A stretch of 53,460 nucleotides of DNA from CAUZFZ01 sp963579025 (GCA_963579025.1 CAUZFZ010000054.1:1-53460); one strand, 5' to 3'; counted from the stretch's first letter, positions 8,433 to 17,625 are shown. The notes: a model not told the origin generated them from the sequence alone. Made by a program: numbers and translations.

Positions 8433-10162
8433 CCACGCTTGCATCACCAGCACTGGTTCATGTCGGTGCCTCGACCTCTCGCCTGCCGCTCGGTGAACGA
8501 CTCGTTGCCGCGGGAGTGGTGACTGAGCAGGATCTCGATTCCGCACTCTCGGAACAGGGCAAGAAACGGTTGCGTCTGGGAGAAGCACTGCTGGAGATGG
8601 GATTTGTCGAAGAAGACGAACTGCTGCCGATCATCGAGGATCAGCTGTCAATTCCGGCCGTGGTGCTGCGCGAAGGGTTGATTGATCCGACCGTCGTGCG
8701 GAAACTCCCGCGAGCGACGGCCGAGAAGCTGATGGCCCTGCCGACGTTCTGCGTCGACGGTGTGCTGACCGTGGCCATGGCCGAACCACAGAATCTGATT
8801 CAGGTGGATGAAATCGAGAATCAGACGGGTTTACAGGTACGGCCAGTGTTCGCTCTGGCCTCGGCTCTCGAACGCCTGATTGCTCGAGCCTACGAGAATG
8901 ACTTTGGCGTCGATGCAATCACTGCCGACCTTGATGGCAAAGCGCTGTCCCTCGAACAGGATGAGTCCAGTATCGATCTGCAGTCCATCGATTCGATGGC
9001 CGAGGGCAGTCCGATTATCAACCTTGTCAATTATATTCTCGTACAGGCAGTCCGCAGTGGTGCCAGCGACATTCACGTCGAACCAGAAATGAAGAGTTCC
9101 TCGATCCGCTTCCGGATCGATGGCCATCTGCGTGAGATTCTACGACCGCGCCAGGATTTTCATCCGGCAATCGTCTCGCGACTCAAGGTGATGTCCAAAC
9201 TCGACATTGCCGAGCACAGGCAACCGCAGGACGGACGAATGCACGTGCGGGTCGAGGGCCGCGATATCGATCTGCGAGTCTCAACGCTTCCCGGTGTGCG
9301 CGGTGAGAGTGTCGTACTGCGCGTGCTTGACCGGGGCAACATCACGTTCAACCTGAACGAGCTGGGGATCGCGACACACGTCCTGAAGCGGATTAAGGAA
9401 ATGCTGTCACGGCCGTATGGCCTGATGCTGGTCACCGGACCGACGGGCAGCGGCAAGACAACGACTCTGTATTCAGCGCTCGAGCTGATCAAATCGATCG
9501 AACGGAAGATTATTACTGTTGAGGATCCGGTCGAGTATCAGCTTGGACTGATCCATCAGGTCGCGGTCGGTGCCACGAAGCAGATCACGTTTGCCAGTGC
9601 GTTGCGGTCAATCCTGCGACAGGATCCCGACATCGTGATGATCGGCGAAATTCGCGACCGGGAAACTGCCGAGATCGCGATTCAGGCCGCACTGACTGGT
9701 CACCTCGTACTAAGCACGCTGCACACGAACGACAGCGCCAGCGCGGTGACGCGTCTCCTCGACATGGGCGTTGAGTCATTCAAGATCGCTGCTGCACTGG
9801 TGGGCGTCATCGCTCAACGTCTGCTGCGAAAGATCTGTTCGGAGTGCAATTCAAGCTACTACCCGCCCGCGGAAGTACTGCAACAACTTCAGTACCAGGG
9901 AGACATGCGTCGGCAGTTCAGTCGAGGTGAAGGTTGCCAGACGTGTTTCGATTCCGGCTTTCAGGGGCGTATCGGGGCCTACGAAGTGCTGACCGTTGAT
10001 CGCGAAATGAGGCAGTTGATTGCCCACAATCCTGATCTTGAACGGTTGAAGCAACAGAACATCGAAAGCGGTGGGACGACGCTCCTGCAGGAAGGCCTGA
10101 GTCTCGCCGAACAGGGAACGACGAGTATCGACGAAGTCATGCGACTCGCCTTCAGCGATTGA
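8429..10162 (+). CDS. pilB: PilB/GspE-type assembly ATPase
   Basis: 577 residues, normal for the family. The N-terminal MshEN/GspE_N region (about 20-160) begins PLGERLVAAGVVTEQDLDSA. The catalytic core has Walker A GPTGSGKTTT near 337, an Asp box, Walker B DIVMIGEIRD near 400 and the His box LSTLHTND. Two Cys pairs, CSEC near 470 and CQTC near 503, form the zinc-binding tetracysteine motif of extension ATPases, absent from PilT-type retraction ATPases. It powers pilus or pseudopilus extension from the cytoplasmic face. ATGA overlap with the STAS gene. Whether to name it pilB or gspE cannot be settled from sequence; the following M-N-O genes favour a pilus-like system. Confidence 0.93.
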   Translation: MTTLASPALVHVGASTSRLPLGERLVAAGVVTEQDLDSALSEQGKKRLRLGEALLEMGFVEEDELLPIIEDQLSIPAVVLREGLIDPTVVRKLPRATAEKLMALPTFCVDGVLTVAMAEPQNLIQVDEIENQTGLQVRPVFALASALERLIARAYENDFGVDAITADLDGKALSLEQDESSIDLQSIDSMAEGSPIINLVNYILVQAVRSGASDIHVEPEMKSSSIRFRIDGHLREILRPRQDFHPAIVSRLKVMSKLDIAEHRQPQDGRMHVRVEGRDIDLRVSTLPGVRGESVVLRVLDRGNITFNLNELGIATHVLKRIKEMLSRPYGLMLVTGPTGSGKTTTLYSALELIKSIERKIITVEDPVEYQLGLIHQVAVGATKQITFASALRSILRQDPDIVMIGEIRDRETAEIAIQAALTGHLVLSTLHTNDSASAVTRLLDMGVESFKIAAALVGVIAQRLLRKICSECNSSYYPPAEVLQQLQYQGDMRRQFSRGEGCQTCFDSGFQGRIGAYEVLTVDREMRQLIAHNPDLERLKQQNIESGGTTLLQEGLSLAEQGTTSIDEVMRLAFSD

Positions 10163-10217
10163 TCCCAATTCAAGGAATCGCGACGACAATCACGTTCACC
10201 AACGCGGCAAGTGAATC

Positions 10218-11432
10218 ATGGAACTTCAATACAAAGCCAAAACACAGTCCGGCACGATTCAGACGGGAGTACTCGTCGTCGAATCAAAACAGGACGCACG
10301 TGCGCGCCTCAAGAAGCAGGGTCTGTTTCCCTTACAACTTGAACCGGCCAGCGGTCAGTCTGCATCGTCGAAGCCCAGCGCCGGTTTCAGTCGCCGGGGA
10401 ATTGGTAAGCACGACGTGCTGATGCTCACCTGTCAGTTGTCGATTATCTGCCAGGCCGGTCTCGACATAGCAGAAGCAATCGAGATTGTCAGTGAAGAGT
10501 GCCCCAACCCGTCGTTGCGTACGATTCTCGATCAGATTCACGCGGATATTGAAAATGGTGTTTCTGTTTCGGAAGCTCTGCGAACCCACTCGGAGATCTT
10601 TGGCGAGGCCTACGTGGCAGCCATTGCAGCAGGGGAAGCATCCGGGACCTTGCCAGATGTCCTTGAACGTCTGGCGGAACTGCTTGAGCACGAAATTCAA
10701 TTGACGTCCTCAGTGCGTTCCGTTCTGGCCTATCCTGCAGTGCTGATTGGAGTGCTATGCGTCGTTCTGGCCGCTTTGGTGTTCTTTGTTCTTCCTCAGT
10801 TCTCAAGCGTATTCGAGAGCCTCGGCAAGACGCCGCCGGTGATAACGCGACTACTGATTGATGCCAGTTCGTTTCTCCGTTCGAACGTGGTATGGCTTGC
10901 AGTTGCTTTCGGGATTCTGTTGGTCGGCCTGCGCCGCGGTATGAAGACAGGATTTGCAGCTCGTCACTGGGATCGTTTCGTGCTTCATTCGCGGCTCGTG
11001 CGCAAGCCCACCCGAGCACTCATGACCGGGCGCGCGTTTCGCCTGCTGGGCACAATGCTGCAAAGCGGCATTCCACTTCTGGACGGGATACGACTGTGCC
11101 GCGCTTCTGTCCGCAATCATATTTTTCGGGACTTGTTTGATCGTATGGACAACAGCGTTGTGGGGGGCGGCTCAATCGGCGGAATTCTGAAGGAATCGAA
11201 TTTACTTCCGCCCGGGGTGTCTCAGATGGTGGGAGCAGCCGAACGGACAGGACAACTCGGGCCCGTGATGGTCACCGTGGGCAAGCACTTTGAGGTTGAC
11301 GGCGAAAAGAGGCTCCGAGAAATGGCCAAACTACTTGAACCATGCGTGGTGGTGGTGATGGGAGTCATTGTTTCTGGAGTGGTGATGTCCGTCATGTTGC
11401 CGCTTCTGGACATCACGTCCACACAGAACTGA
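10218..11432 (+). CDS. pilC: PilC/GspF inner-membrane platform protein
   Basis: 404 residues, the usual length. It opens with the family start MELQYKAKTQSGTIQTG and contains two T2SSF domains, about 65-190 (first copy, CQLSIICQAGLDIAEAIE) and 270-395 (second copy, GTMLQSGIPLLDGIRLCR), each followed by hydrophobic helices (about 165-195, 218-236 and 376-399). It forms the membrane platform turned by the assembly ATPase. It begins 55 bases after that gene with a weak ribosome site (AAGTGAATC before ATG). Confidence 0.92.
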   Translation: MELQYKAKTQSGTIQTGVLVVESKQDARARLKKQGLFPLQLEPASGQSASSKPSAGFSRRGIGKHDVLMLTCQLSIICQAGLDIAEAIEIVSEECPNPSLRTILDQIHADIENGVSVSEALRTHSEIFGEAYVAAIAAGEASGTLPDVLERLAELLEHEIQLTSSVRSVLAYPAVLIGVLCVVLAALVFFVLPQFSSVFESLGKTPPVITRLLIDASSFLRSNVVWLAVAFGILLVGLRRGMKTGFAARHWDRFVLHSRLVRKPTRALMTGRAFRLLGTMLQSGIPLLDGIRLCRASVRNHIFRDLFDRMDNSVVGGGSIGGILKESNLLPPGVSQMVGAAERTGQLGPVMVTVGKHFEVDGEKRLREMAKLLEPCVVVVMGVIVSGVVMSVMLPLLDITSTQN

Positions 11433-11499
11433 GTCAGAACATCTCGGACGACTACGGCATGCGCTCACACACACGGACCGTCTAACGAGGAGTGAGAGA

Positions 11500-12579
11500 G
11501 TGGTTGCAGCAGCTCCCAGAATTGCGAGTCGATTCCTGCCGGACCGTTCCCGGAGCCGAATCGGTGCGGACATTGGCACACGCATGCTGAAGTTTGCACA
11601 GTGCCGTCGAGTGTTTGGCAAATGGAAACTGGCGGCGGCTCACGTTCTACCCGTTCTGTCCCAGCAGACCGCAGATGCCACGGGTCTTGGAGCCGGTGTT
11701 GTCGGTCAGGCACTTGATGGAGTGTCACTGCGACCGAGTGGGTTTGAAGGCACATCGGCCGTGGCCGCGCTTTCCAGCGCTGTTGCCTGGCCGCGTCGGA
11801 TCGAACTTCCTGACGGAGAAGATGCTGAATTGCTGGAAATGGTGAATGAAGAGTGCGATGCGTCGGAATCATGCAGCGTGGATTTCTGGCGGTCGCGTTC
11901 GGCTGAACGCGGCACAAGTACGATGATCCAGGTCGACGCCGTCGTGCTGCCGAAGGAGCAGGCCCTGCACTGTGCCCAGGGATTGACGTACGCGGGGCTG
12001 CATTGCGATGCGATTTCTGTGCAGAGCCTGGCGATGGCCCGTGCCGTGCAGTTGATCGAGGCAACGGACCGGCCCATCGCCGCAGTTGACTGGGGTGCGA
12101 CAGCCCCCTTGTTGTGTGTCTGTCGAAACGGGCAAGCTGAGTTTACACGAGTATTGCGCCATTGCGGATTGCGGTCCGCCGTTGAAGCAATTTCCACCGA
12201 CATGGGGATTGGAGAACTCGATGTGGCGCAACTTCTGATCTCGTATGGCGTTGATTCGGCTCGTCACGCGGGTGGTACGATTGGCTCACGACTGGATGTC
12301 ATGCTGTGCGATCATGTGCGGCGGTTTCAGGACGAGTTGATCAAAACACTGGAATTCCTGCGGCAGCATCTGCCCGAGTCTGTGCCGGATTCGATTTGCC
12401 TGTTTGGTGGTGGAGCGACCATCGCCGGAATCGCGGCACGACTGAGTGACCAGACGCGCGTTGAGACCCGCAGTTGGAAACTTGAGCCCAGCCAGCTCGA
12501 TCCAGGTCTGCATGCACTTGAGTTCCAATCGTTGTTTGGAGTGGCCGTTGGGCTATCGATTCTGGAGACGGACCAATGA
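11500..12579 (+). CDS. pilM: PilM-like actin-fold assembly protein
   Basis: 359 residues. The N-terminal phosphate-1-type motif IGADIGTRMLKFAQ and the second half AAVDWGATAPLLCVC and CLFGGGATIAGI are the nucleotide-binding elements of the FtsA/PilM actin-like fold. PilM sits in the cytoplasm and binds the N-terminal tail of PilN. The start is GTG at 11500, with GAGGAG at 11487-11492 in front. The final codons overlap the ATG of the next gene (ATGA), which matches the conserved M-N-O order. Confidence 0.85.
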   Translation: MVAAAPRIASRFLPDRSRSRIGADIGTRMLKFAQCRRVFGKWKLAAAHVLPVLSQQTADATGLGAGVVGQALDGVSLRPSGFEGTSAVAALSSAVAWPRRIELPDGEDAELLEMVNEECDASESCSVDFWRSRSAERGTSTMIQVDAVVLPKEQALHCAQGLTYAGLHCDAISVQSLAMARAVQLIEATDRPIAAVDWGATAPLLCVCRNGQAEFTRVLRHCGLRSAVEAISTDMGIGELDVAQLLISYGVDSARHAGGTIGSRLDVMLCDHVRRFQDELIKTLEFLRQHLPESVPDSICLFGGGATIAGIAARLSDQTRVETRSWKLEPSQLDPGLHALEFQSLFGVAVGLSILETDQ

Positions 12580-13226
12580 TGACTCCCGTAAACCTGTTGC
12601 CCTGGGAATTGAGGAGGAGTCGACTGATCGCATCGCAGTTGCGCCGGTGGAGTCGCGTGCTACTGGTCGTGCTGGGTCTGGTGGCTGCCCTGTGGATCCA
12701 GAAGCAGCGAGCACGACAGGAACTGCAAAGCGAACTCGCCGGAATTAACAAGCGGGCAAGGCCGTTGCAGCAACTGAACGCTCGAAACAGGCGGCAGCAG
12801 ACGGAACTTGAGAAACTGAACAGTCGGGAAAGACTGCTGAATCAGCTCGGCGCACCATTCGAACCGCTGCAGCTCATTAGTGTTTTAAGTACGCGGGCAA
12901 CTGTTGGTGAGGGCGGCGTCCGGATTCTGGGGCTGAAACTGACGACAGTGGAAATAAGACCGGAACGGGTAGCCGTGCCAACCGTCAGTGCAAGATCACG
13001 CAGGAAGAGACAGCCGGCACGAGTCGCAGCGAAGAAGACTGAAGATGTGATCGTCAAGTCGCAGTTGACACTGAAGGGTCTGGCAAAGGACGACCTGGCA
13101 TTGTCCGAATTCATTACATCAATGCGACATGCAGGGGTCTTTGAGTCTGTTGAGTTGAAATCCACTGATGAGGTGGAACACCCGTCAGGACTGACGCGCG
13201 AGTATCACATTCGCTGTGTCCTCTAA
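12576..13226 (+). CDS. pilN: PilN-like alignment subcomplex protein
   Basis: 216 residues. The short cytoplasmic N-terminus MMTPVNLLPWELRR carries the NLLP motif by which PilN binds PilM. One membrane helix follows (VLLVVLGLVAALWIQ, about 28-42), then a coiled coil (about 45-95) and a ferredoxin-like C-terminal region ending in SVELKSTDEVEHPSG. A basic insert at about 140-150 (RSRRKRQPARVAAKK) is unusual for a periplasmic domain. Confidence 0.82.
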   Translation: MMTPVNLLPWELRRSRLIASQLRRWSRVLLVVLGLVAALWIQKQRARQELQSELAGINKRARPLQQLNARNRRQQTELEKLNSRERLLNQLGAPFEPLQLISVLSTRATVGEGGVRILGLKLTTVEIRPERVAVPTVSARSRRKRQPARVAAKKTEDVIVKSQLTLKGLAKDDLALSEFITSMRHAGVFESVELKSTDEVEHPSGLTREYHIRCVL

Positions 13227-13250
13227 TCACGCTATGCGGAATCTCAAGTC

Positions 13251-13856
13251 ATGAATGGTCGCCAACTGATTCGGAAAACTCGCGTGTTCAATCACTGCGC
13301 CGGCACAGCAGGAGTCGTTGTGACATCGCTGATTGCATTCTGTGCATGGTTGTGCGTGATCAAGCCGATCGACGCGGCTATTGAGCGGGACCGGACTCGG
13401 CAGATGGGCGCTCATAAGTGCCTGGATAATCGTGACGACATTGCTGGCGAAGCCGCACGTCTCAGAATCGAGCGTTCCGGGTTCGAGTCCAGACTGAAGG
13501 AACTGCTGGATGGAATACCGGAGTCCGTTCAGGACTCTCAGTTCCTTGGCCAGGTGGCCACGCTGGCCCGCGATTCAGAATTGTTGCTGGAACAATTTCG
13601 TCCCGGAACAATCGAGAAGTCCGGAGACTATCAGCAACTGGAAATCGAACTCACGGCGTCCGGAACGCACGCCAGCATCTGTCGGTTTCTGGACGGCCTG
13701 CAGAACCTGCCGCGATTGTGCCGTGTGCCAGAGTTGGACATCGAGGCATCTGGTGAGGAGCAGGTATTCCCAGTCAGGTTAAAGGTTCTGGTTTTCTTTG
13801 CTCCCGATGAATCCGAGTCGAACGAAAAACAGGAGGCAGTTGATGGACTACGTTAA
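13251..13856 (+). CDS. pilO: PilO-like alignment subcomplex protein
   Basis: 201 residues. One membrane helix (about 17-41, TAGVVVTSLIAFCAWLCVI), a coiled-coil stretch, and a PilO-type periplasmic domain recognised by its position and by 'QFLGQVATLARDSELLLEQF' plus LEIELTASGTHASICRFLDGLQNLPRLCRV, the 'inhibit short-range' beta-alpha unit shared by PilO and GspM. The sequence is weakly conserved, as usual for PilO; gene order is the stronger evidence. Its stop lies 14 bases inside the next gene. Confidence 0.78.
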   Translation: MNGRQLIRKTRVFNHCAGTAGVVVTSLIAFCAWLCVIKPIDAAIERDRTRQMGAHKCLDNRDDIAGEAARLRIERSGFESRLKELLDGIPESVQDSQFLGQVATLARDSELLLEQFRPGTIEKSGDYQQLEIELTASGTHASICRFLDGLQNLPRLCRVPELDIEASGEEQVFPVRLKVLVFFAPDESESNEKQEAVDGLR

Positions 13857-14382
13857 GCGAAATCGCAAGCTGGCCGTCGTCCTGTCGCTGCTGTTTGGTG
13901 GCGCGATCATCCATCGGACAGGAGTTGTTGCAAGTCTGTTCGACGGCGGGGTGGAGTCACCTCGTGTTGTTAAGTCAGACATTCCGGTGGAGGAAAAGCC
14001 TGATCACACGGGCGCAGTCAATCTCCGACACTTCAATTGGCCGGAATCGAATCTGGAGGACGTCCTTGAATACAACCCGTTTGGTCTCGAGCCGGGGAGT
14101 GCAGCTTCGGATCCACTTGAATCATCATTGGCGTCACGTCAGGCAGCAATCGACCGCACTGGCCGCTCGGCGGTCGGGGACACGCCAGCCACGACGACCC
14201 AGCGTCTCAAAGCGGTGTATCAGAATCAGGATGGAAACATTGCGCTGGTCGGTTCACGACTCGTGCGAGTCGGAGACCGACTGGATGACGGGAGTCGCGT
14301 CGTTGCGATCCACGACCGTCGTTTGGTGCTGGAACGCACCACGGTCGCGACCGCAGAGTCGGAAGGCGATTCGGAGCAATAG
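13843..14382 (+). CDS. PilP/GspC-like periplasmic coupling protein
   Basis: 179 residues. I chose ATG at 13843 because AGGAGG lies at 13831-13836; it overlaps the PilO gene by 14 bases. An N-terminal membrane helix (about 9-27) is followed by a linker and a small C-terminal homology-region domain: LKAVYQNQDGNIALVGSRLV, VRVGDRLDDGSRVVAIHDRR, LVLER. That is the beta barrel of GspC/PilP that docks onto the secretin. PilP is usually a lipoprotein; this one has a transmembrane anchor instead and so is closer to GspC in topology. Confidence 0.75.
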   Translation: MDYVKRNRKLAVVLSLLFGGAIIHRTGVVASLFDGGVESPRVVKSDIPVEEKPDHTGAVNLRHFNWPESNLEDVLEYNPFGLEPGSAASDPLESSLASRQAAIDRTGRSAVGDTPATTTQRLKAVYQNQDGNIALVGSRLVRVGDRLDDGSRVVAIHDRRLVLERTTVATAESEGDSEQ

Positions 14383-14612
14383 GTCAAAGACAGGGTGCGG
14401 GTGATTCATCGTTGTTCAAGACCGGCAGTCCAGCGCTTCCGGCCGTGTCTCGTGCCAGGGTCAGTCCACCGCCAGTCGAATTGATGAGAATTGCGGGGTT
14501 AAGTGGAATCCCTCTGGCGACGCAATCGACCACGGCAGACGGGTGAAGTCTGACTGCCAGCCGCCAGGCACAACCGTCAATCGGCGAGTGACACGGGCGT
14601 CCGGGATTGCGG
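14383..14612. other. Unassigned 230-base gap inside the pilus operon
   Basis: This gap is unusually long for an otherwise tightly packed operon. A plus-strand frame is open and protein-like (ending GLSGIPLATQSTTADG then TGA at about 14545-14547) but has no ATG; a TTG near 14414 is the only plausible start. The minus strand is also open over about 70 codons without a start codon. It could be a decayed gene, a frameshifted tail, or a repeat element. I do not call a gene. Confidence 0.35.
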
Positions 14613-16619
14613 ATGTCCGATTATTCCGATTACAGGAAACGTATCACTGCGCCGATGTCGGATGGAGCATGGATGTTCGGAACCGGGCGACGTATCGAGG
14701 GCCGAAGCGGATCACTGAACTGGTGTCCGCAAAGTTGGAGGTATTCGCCGCAGTACTTGCGGCTGATTCTGACTGTGGTCGCCGTGTTTCTGCTTCTTCT
14801 GACGCAACCGCTTCTGGGCGAGAACGAGGAAAGCCCCACGTTCGATTACCCACACGTCCATCGCGTTGGCGCAATGGTTTGGGACACGACTGCAAGACGC
14901 GCTGGGAAGCAGACTTCCGCCGGGCTCGCCCAGGAAGCCAGGTTGATTCGCCAGCAGGCATTCGGGAATTCACTGCGAACGAAGGTGCGATCCCAACATG
15001 TCGAAACGGCTGGCCAGGTCGGACGCTCCTTGCCGCCACACTCGGCCGTCAACGTCAATAGCGTATTCGCGAGCCCGTACAGAACAGTTGCGTTTCAGGA
15101 ACCGGCGGCCGCGCCACCGGTCCCGAGTTTCGAGCCAGTGACAACGATGATCACTGTGCCTCTGGAAGCTGCGAACGAGCGAATTCGGATTACGACGATT
15201 CAGGACAAGATTAACCTGCAGGCACTGGATGCGCCGGTTAACGAAGTGCTGGCCATGATTGCTCGGCAACACGGGCTCAACATCGTGGCAGGTCAGAATG
15301 TGACCGGCACGATCTCTGTCACGTTTAAGGGACTTGAGCTGGAAGAGGCTCTGCAGGCCGTCCTGGCCATTAATGGTTACACATGGACGCGACGTAAGAA
15401 TGTCGTATTTGTGTCGAAAGTATCGGCCGACTCAAAGATCTCTTCCAGAGTTCAGGGACGAATTTCACAGGTCTTTTCACTTCACTACGTTTCGGCCGAA
15501 GATGTCCAGACTGTGGTCACCCCGCTGCTGTCGCCGATTGGCAGTTCCGTGGTCACGTCATCGACGCCCACAGATCAGCGGCGGTCGGGCGAACGCATCA
15601 TCGTTGAAGACCTGCCAGAATACCTGGAGCCGATCGCGGCACGGATCGCCGAGATCGATCAACCACCGATGCAGGTTCTGATCGAGGCGCACATCCTACA
15701 GGTGACGCTCAACGACGAATTGAGACACGGTGTCGACTTTGCCGCGTTGGCAAGGATTTCGAATTCAGCTGTCGTTGGCAGTTCTCCGGCGTTCACAATA
15801 CCGTCGGCAGCTCTTAATACGAATACGTCGCCCGAGTACAACCTGAGTATCATCGGAAGTGACCTGGCGGCCGTTCTGGAAGCTCTGCAATCACAGACCG
15901 ACACAAAAACGCTGGCCTCACCTCGGCTGCTTGTCGTTAACGGGCAGGAAGCGAAGATTCAGATTGGTGACAAACTCGGCTACTTTGTCACGACGACAAC
16001 TCAGACCAGTACGCTGCAGGAAGTTAAGTTCCTGGAGACCGGAGTGGTCCTGCGTGTGACGCCCATTATGGGCGCTGACGGTCGAATTATGATGACCGTT
16101 TCGCCGGAGATTTCGTCTGGACGAGTTGTCCCGGAGACCGGTTTGCCGGAAGAGACAACGACTGAAGTTCAAACGACCATCATTCTGGAGGATGGCCAGG
16201 CCATGGTCGTTGGCGGTCTGATTACAGAGGCGGACGAGGAGTCCCAGACAAAGATTCCGATTGTCGGCGATCTCTGGGGTGTCGGCCGTTTCCTGCAAAA
16301 GCGCACGGTACGACGCAATCGCAGTGAGATCATTATTGCGCTGGTGCCACGCGTGATGCCCTTTGGCGAAGACTACAAGGGGCAGGCCGAACTTGATGCA
16401 GTCCGCGCAACGACACCTCTATTGGACCACCACCTTCAACCGATCATCCGCCCGGAACCGGATGTCGAGTTTCCGGACGCGATGGAGAATCCTCGCAGCA
16501 TTCGACTCGATCGTCTCATGCGTGGCGTTAAGGACATTAGCCTGCCACGTCCGCGTCCGTTGGGTTACTACTTCCCCACGATCAGCGGACCCGGTTGGTT
16601 TGCTGACGCAGACGAATAG
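14613..16619 (+). CDS. pilQ: PilQ/GspD-type outer-membrane secretin
   Basis: 668 residues from ATG 14613. Other in-frame starts are TTG 14607 and ATG 14655 or 14670; ribosome sites do not decide between them. A hydrophobic export signal (LILTVVAVFLLLLTQPLLG) lies about 50 residues in, which suggests one of the later starts. After a linker come an STN/N0-like domain (about 190-265, INLQALDAPVNEVLAMIARQ), a secretin N1-type repeat (YVSAEDVQTVVTPLL) and the C-terminal secretin barrel domain with the family signature LILEDGQAMVVGGL-type stretch (TIILEDGQAMVVGGLI) and PIVGDLWGVGRFLQ. It forms the gated outer-membrane channel for the fibre. It is the last gene of the operon and converges on the phosphatase-like gene 34 bases away. 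Confidence 0.9.
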   Translation: MSDYSDYRKRITAPMSDGAWMFGTGRRIEGRSGSLNWCPQSWRYSPQYLRLILTVVAVFLLLLTQPLLGENEESPTFDYPHVHRVGAMVWDTTARRAGKQTSAGLAQEARLIRQQAFGNSLRTKVRSQHVETAGQVGRSLPPHSAVNVNSVFASPYRTVAFQEPAAAPPVPSFEPVTTMITVPLEAANERIRITTIQDKINLQALDAPVNEVLAMIARQHGLNIVAGQNVTGTISVTFKGLELEEALQAVLAINGYTWTRRKNVVFVSKVSADSKISSRVQGRISQVFSLHYVSAEDVQTVVTPLLSPIGSSVVTSSTPTDQRRSGERIIVEDLPEYLEPIAARIAEIDQPPMQVLIEAHILQVTLNDELRHGVDFAALARISNSAVVGSSPAFTIPSAALNTNTSPEYNLSIIGSDLAAVLEALQSQTDTKTLASPRLLVVNGQEAKIQIGDKLGYFVTTTTQTSTLQEVKFLETGVVLRVTPIMGADGRIMMTVSPEISSGRVVPETGLPEETTTEVQTTIILEDGQAMVVGGLITEADEESQTKIPIVGDLWGVGRFLQKRTVRRNRSEIIIALVPRVMPFGEDYKGQAELDAVRATTPLLDHHLQPIIRPEPDVEFPDAMENPRSIRLDRLMRGVKDISLPRPRPLGYYFPTISGPGWFADADE

Positions 16620-16653
16620 TCGTCAACGTCGAAGCAGGGACCTGCTTCAGATC

Positions 16654-17625
16654 TCAGTTCTGCAACGAGATGGTCATGTAGACTCGCGGTGGCGTCTTGT
16701 CTTCTTCGGGAATGAGCAACACGGACACCGTGTATTCCGGGGCATTACACACGAAGAACGTCCGGATTCGAGACAGTTTGCCATCGGCCGCGTGTGGGTG
16801 GTCGTCCAGCAGATATGTGGTCCGCCCTTCAGAGCGGACTGTCCGGTACAGATGCTTGTCTGAAAACGTCTGCTCGGATCCACACTTCCGCGCGTAAAAC
16901 TCCCAGACCTTGCCGTACGGGCCTTTGCAGATCCTCACCGAGTTGTGGATGCTCCCGGTCGCACCTCCGCCGAAGTCCTCGGTGATGTTTGGGTACTGCC
17001 ACTCGTCGGCAATTTCATCGAGTCGTTCCTCGTTCTCACGCTGCTTAGCAAGTTGTCGCTCGATATACGCTTTCGCCTTCTCTTCGTAAGGCGGAAAACG
17101 CAGACCGACTTCGTGCGCCTCGTCAAGGGCCTTCTCGTAGGTCAGTTTGTCGTCCAGAACACGATGCACCAGCCAGATTGCCCCCACCCGGTTGGCTGAC
17201 GCGCAGTGCATCATCACCGGATGTTTTTTGCGATCCGCGATCACCGCTCGCGATCGGTCGAAGATTTCATCTGTCAGGCTGTCCGGCGTGCCAAACGGGA
17301 AATGGTGGTACTCGATTCCCAGACGCTTGAAATCTGCCGCCTGATCCGTCCCCAGTTGCTCGATCGCCATGCGCAGGTTCACGACGGTGCGGATGCCCTC
17401 GTCCTCCTTCGCTTTTCGAAAATCATCCGCCGACGGTTGACCGGCGAGATAGATGCGTCCCAGCCGATGTAGATTTCGAATCGACCCGATTTCGCACGCT
17501 TCCAGTTTCGGCGGCTGCTTTGAACCCTCTGGCGATGCATCGCCAGATTGCGGCTGCGCCGTCGCTGTCAGGCAAACACCGGTCAAGAGCATCATTGCCC
17601 AACAGAACGTGTGTCGATTCATCAT
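16654..17625 (-). CDS. Secreted Cx5R phosphatase-like protein (DUF442/DSP type)
   Basis: 323 residues with a Sec signal peptide (MMNRHTFCWAMMLLTGVCLTATA). Residues about 50-195 form a dual-specificity phosphatase-like fold of the DUF442 kind: IYLAGQPSADDF, the strand GIRTVVNLR, and the catalytic loop MHCASANRVGAIW, in which His, Cys and Arg of the HCx5R signature are all present. The C-terminal 100 residues (from about 215) are a separate beta-rich region I do not recognise. The substrate is unknown. The start is one of two adjacent ATGs (17625, 17622) with AGAGG upstream. It is transcribed alone, divergent from the amidohydrolase gene. Confidence 0.78.
   Translation of the reverse strand: MMNRHTFCWAMMLLTGVCLTATAQPQSGDASPEGSKQPPKLEACEIGSIRNLHRLGRIYLAGQPSADDFRKAKEDEGIRTVVNLRMAIEQLGTDQAADFKRLGIEYHHFPFGTPDSLTDEIFDRSRAVIADRKKHPVMMHCASANRVGAIWLVHRVLDDKLTYEKALDEAHEVGLRFPPYEEKAKAYIERQLAKQRENEERLDEIADEWQYPNITEDFGGGATGSIHNSVRICKGPYGKVWEFYARKCGSEQTFSDKHLYRTVRSEGRTTYLLDDHPHAADGKLSRIRTFFVCNAPEYTVSVLLIPEEDKTPPRVYMTISLQN

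Noticed and set aside
14543..15061. 172-codon plus-strand frame overlapping the secretin start
   Set aside because: Out of frame with the secretin and without family features; the secretin frame has an export signal and conserved domains.
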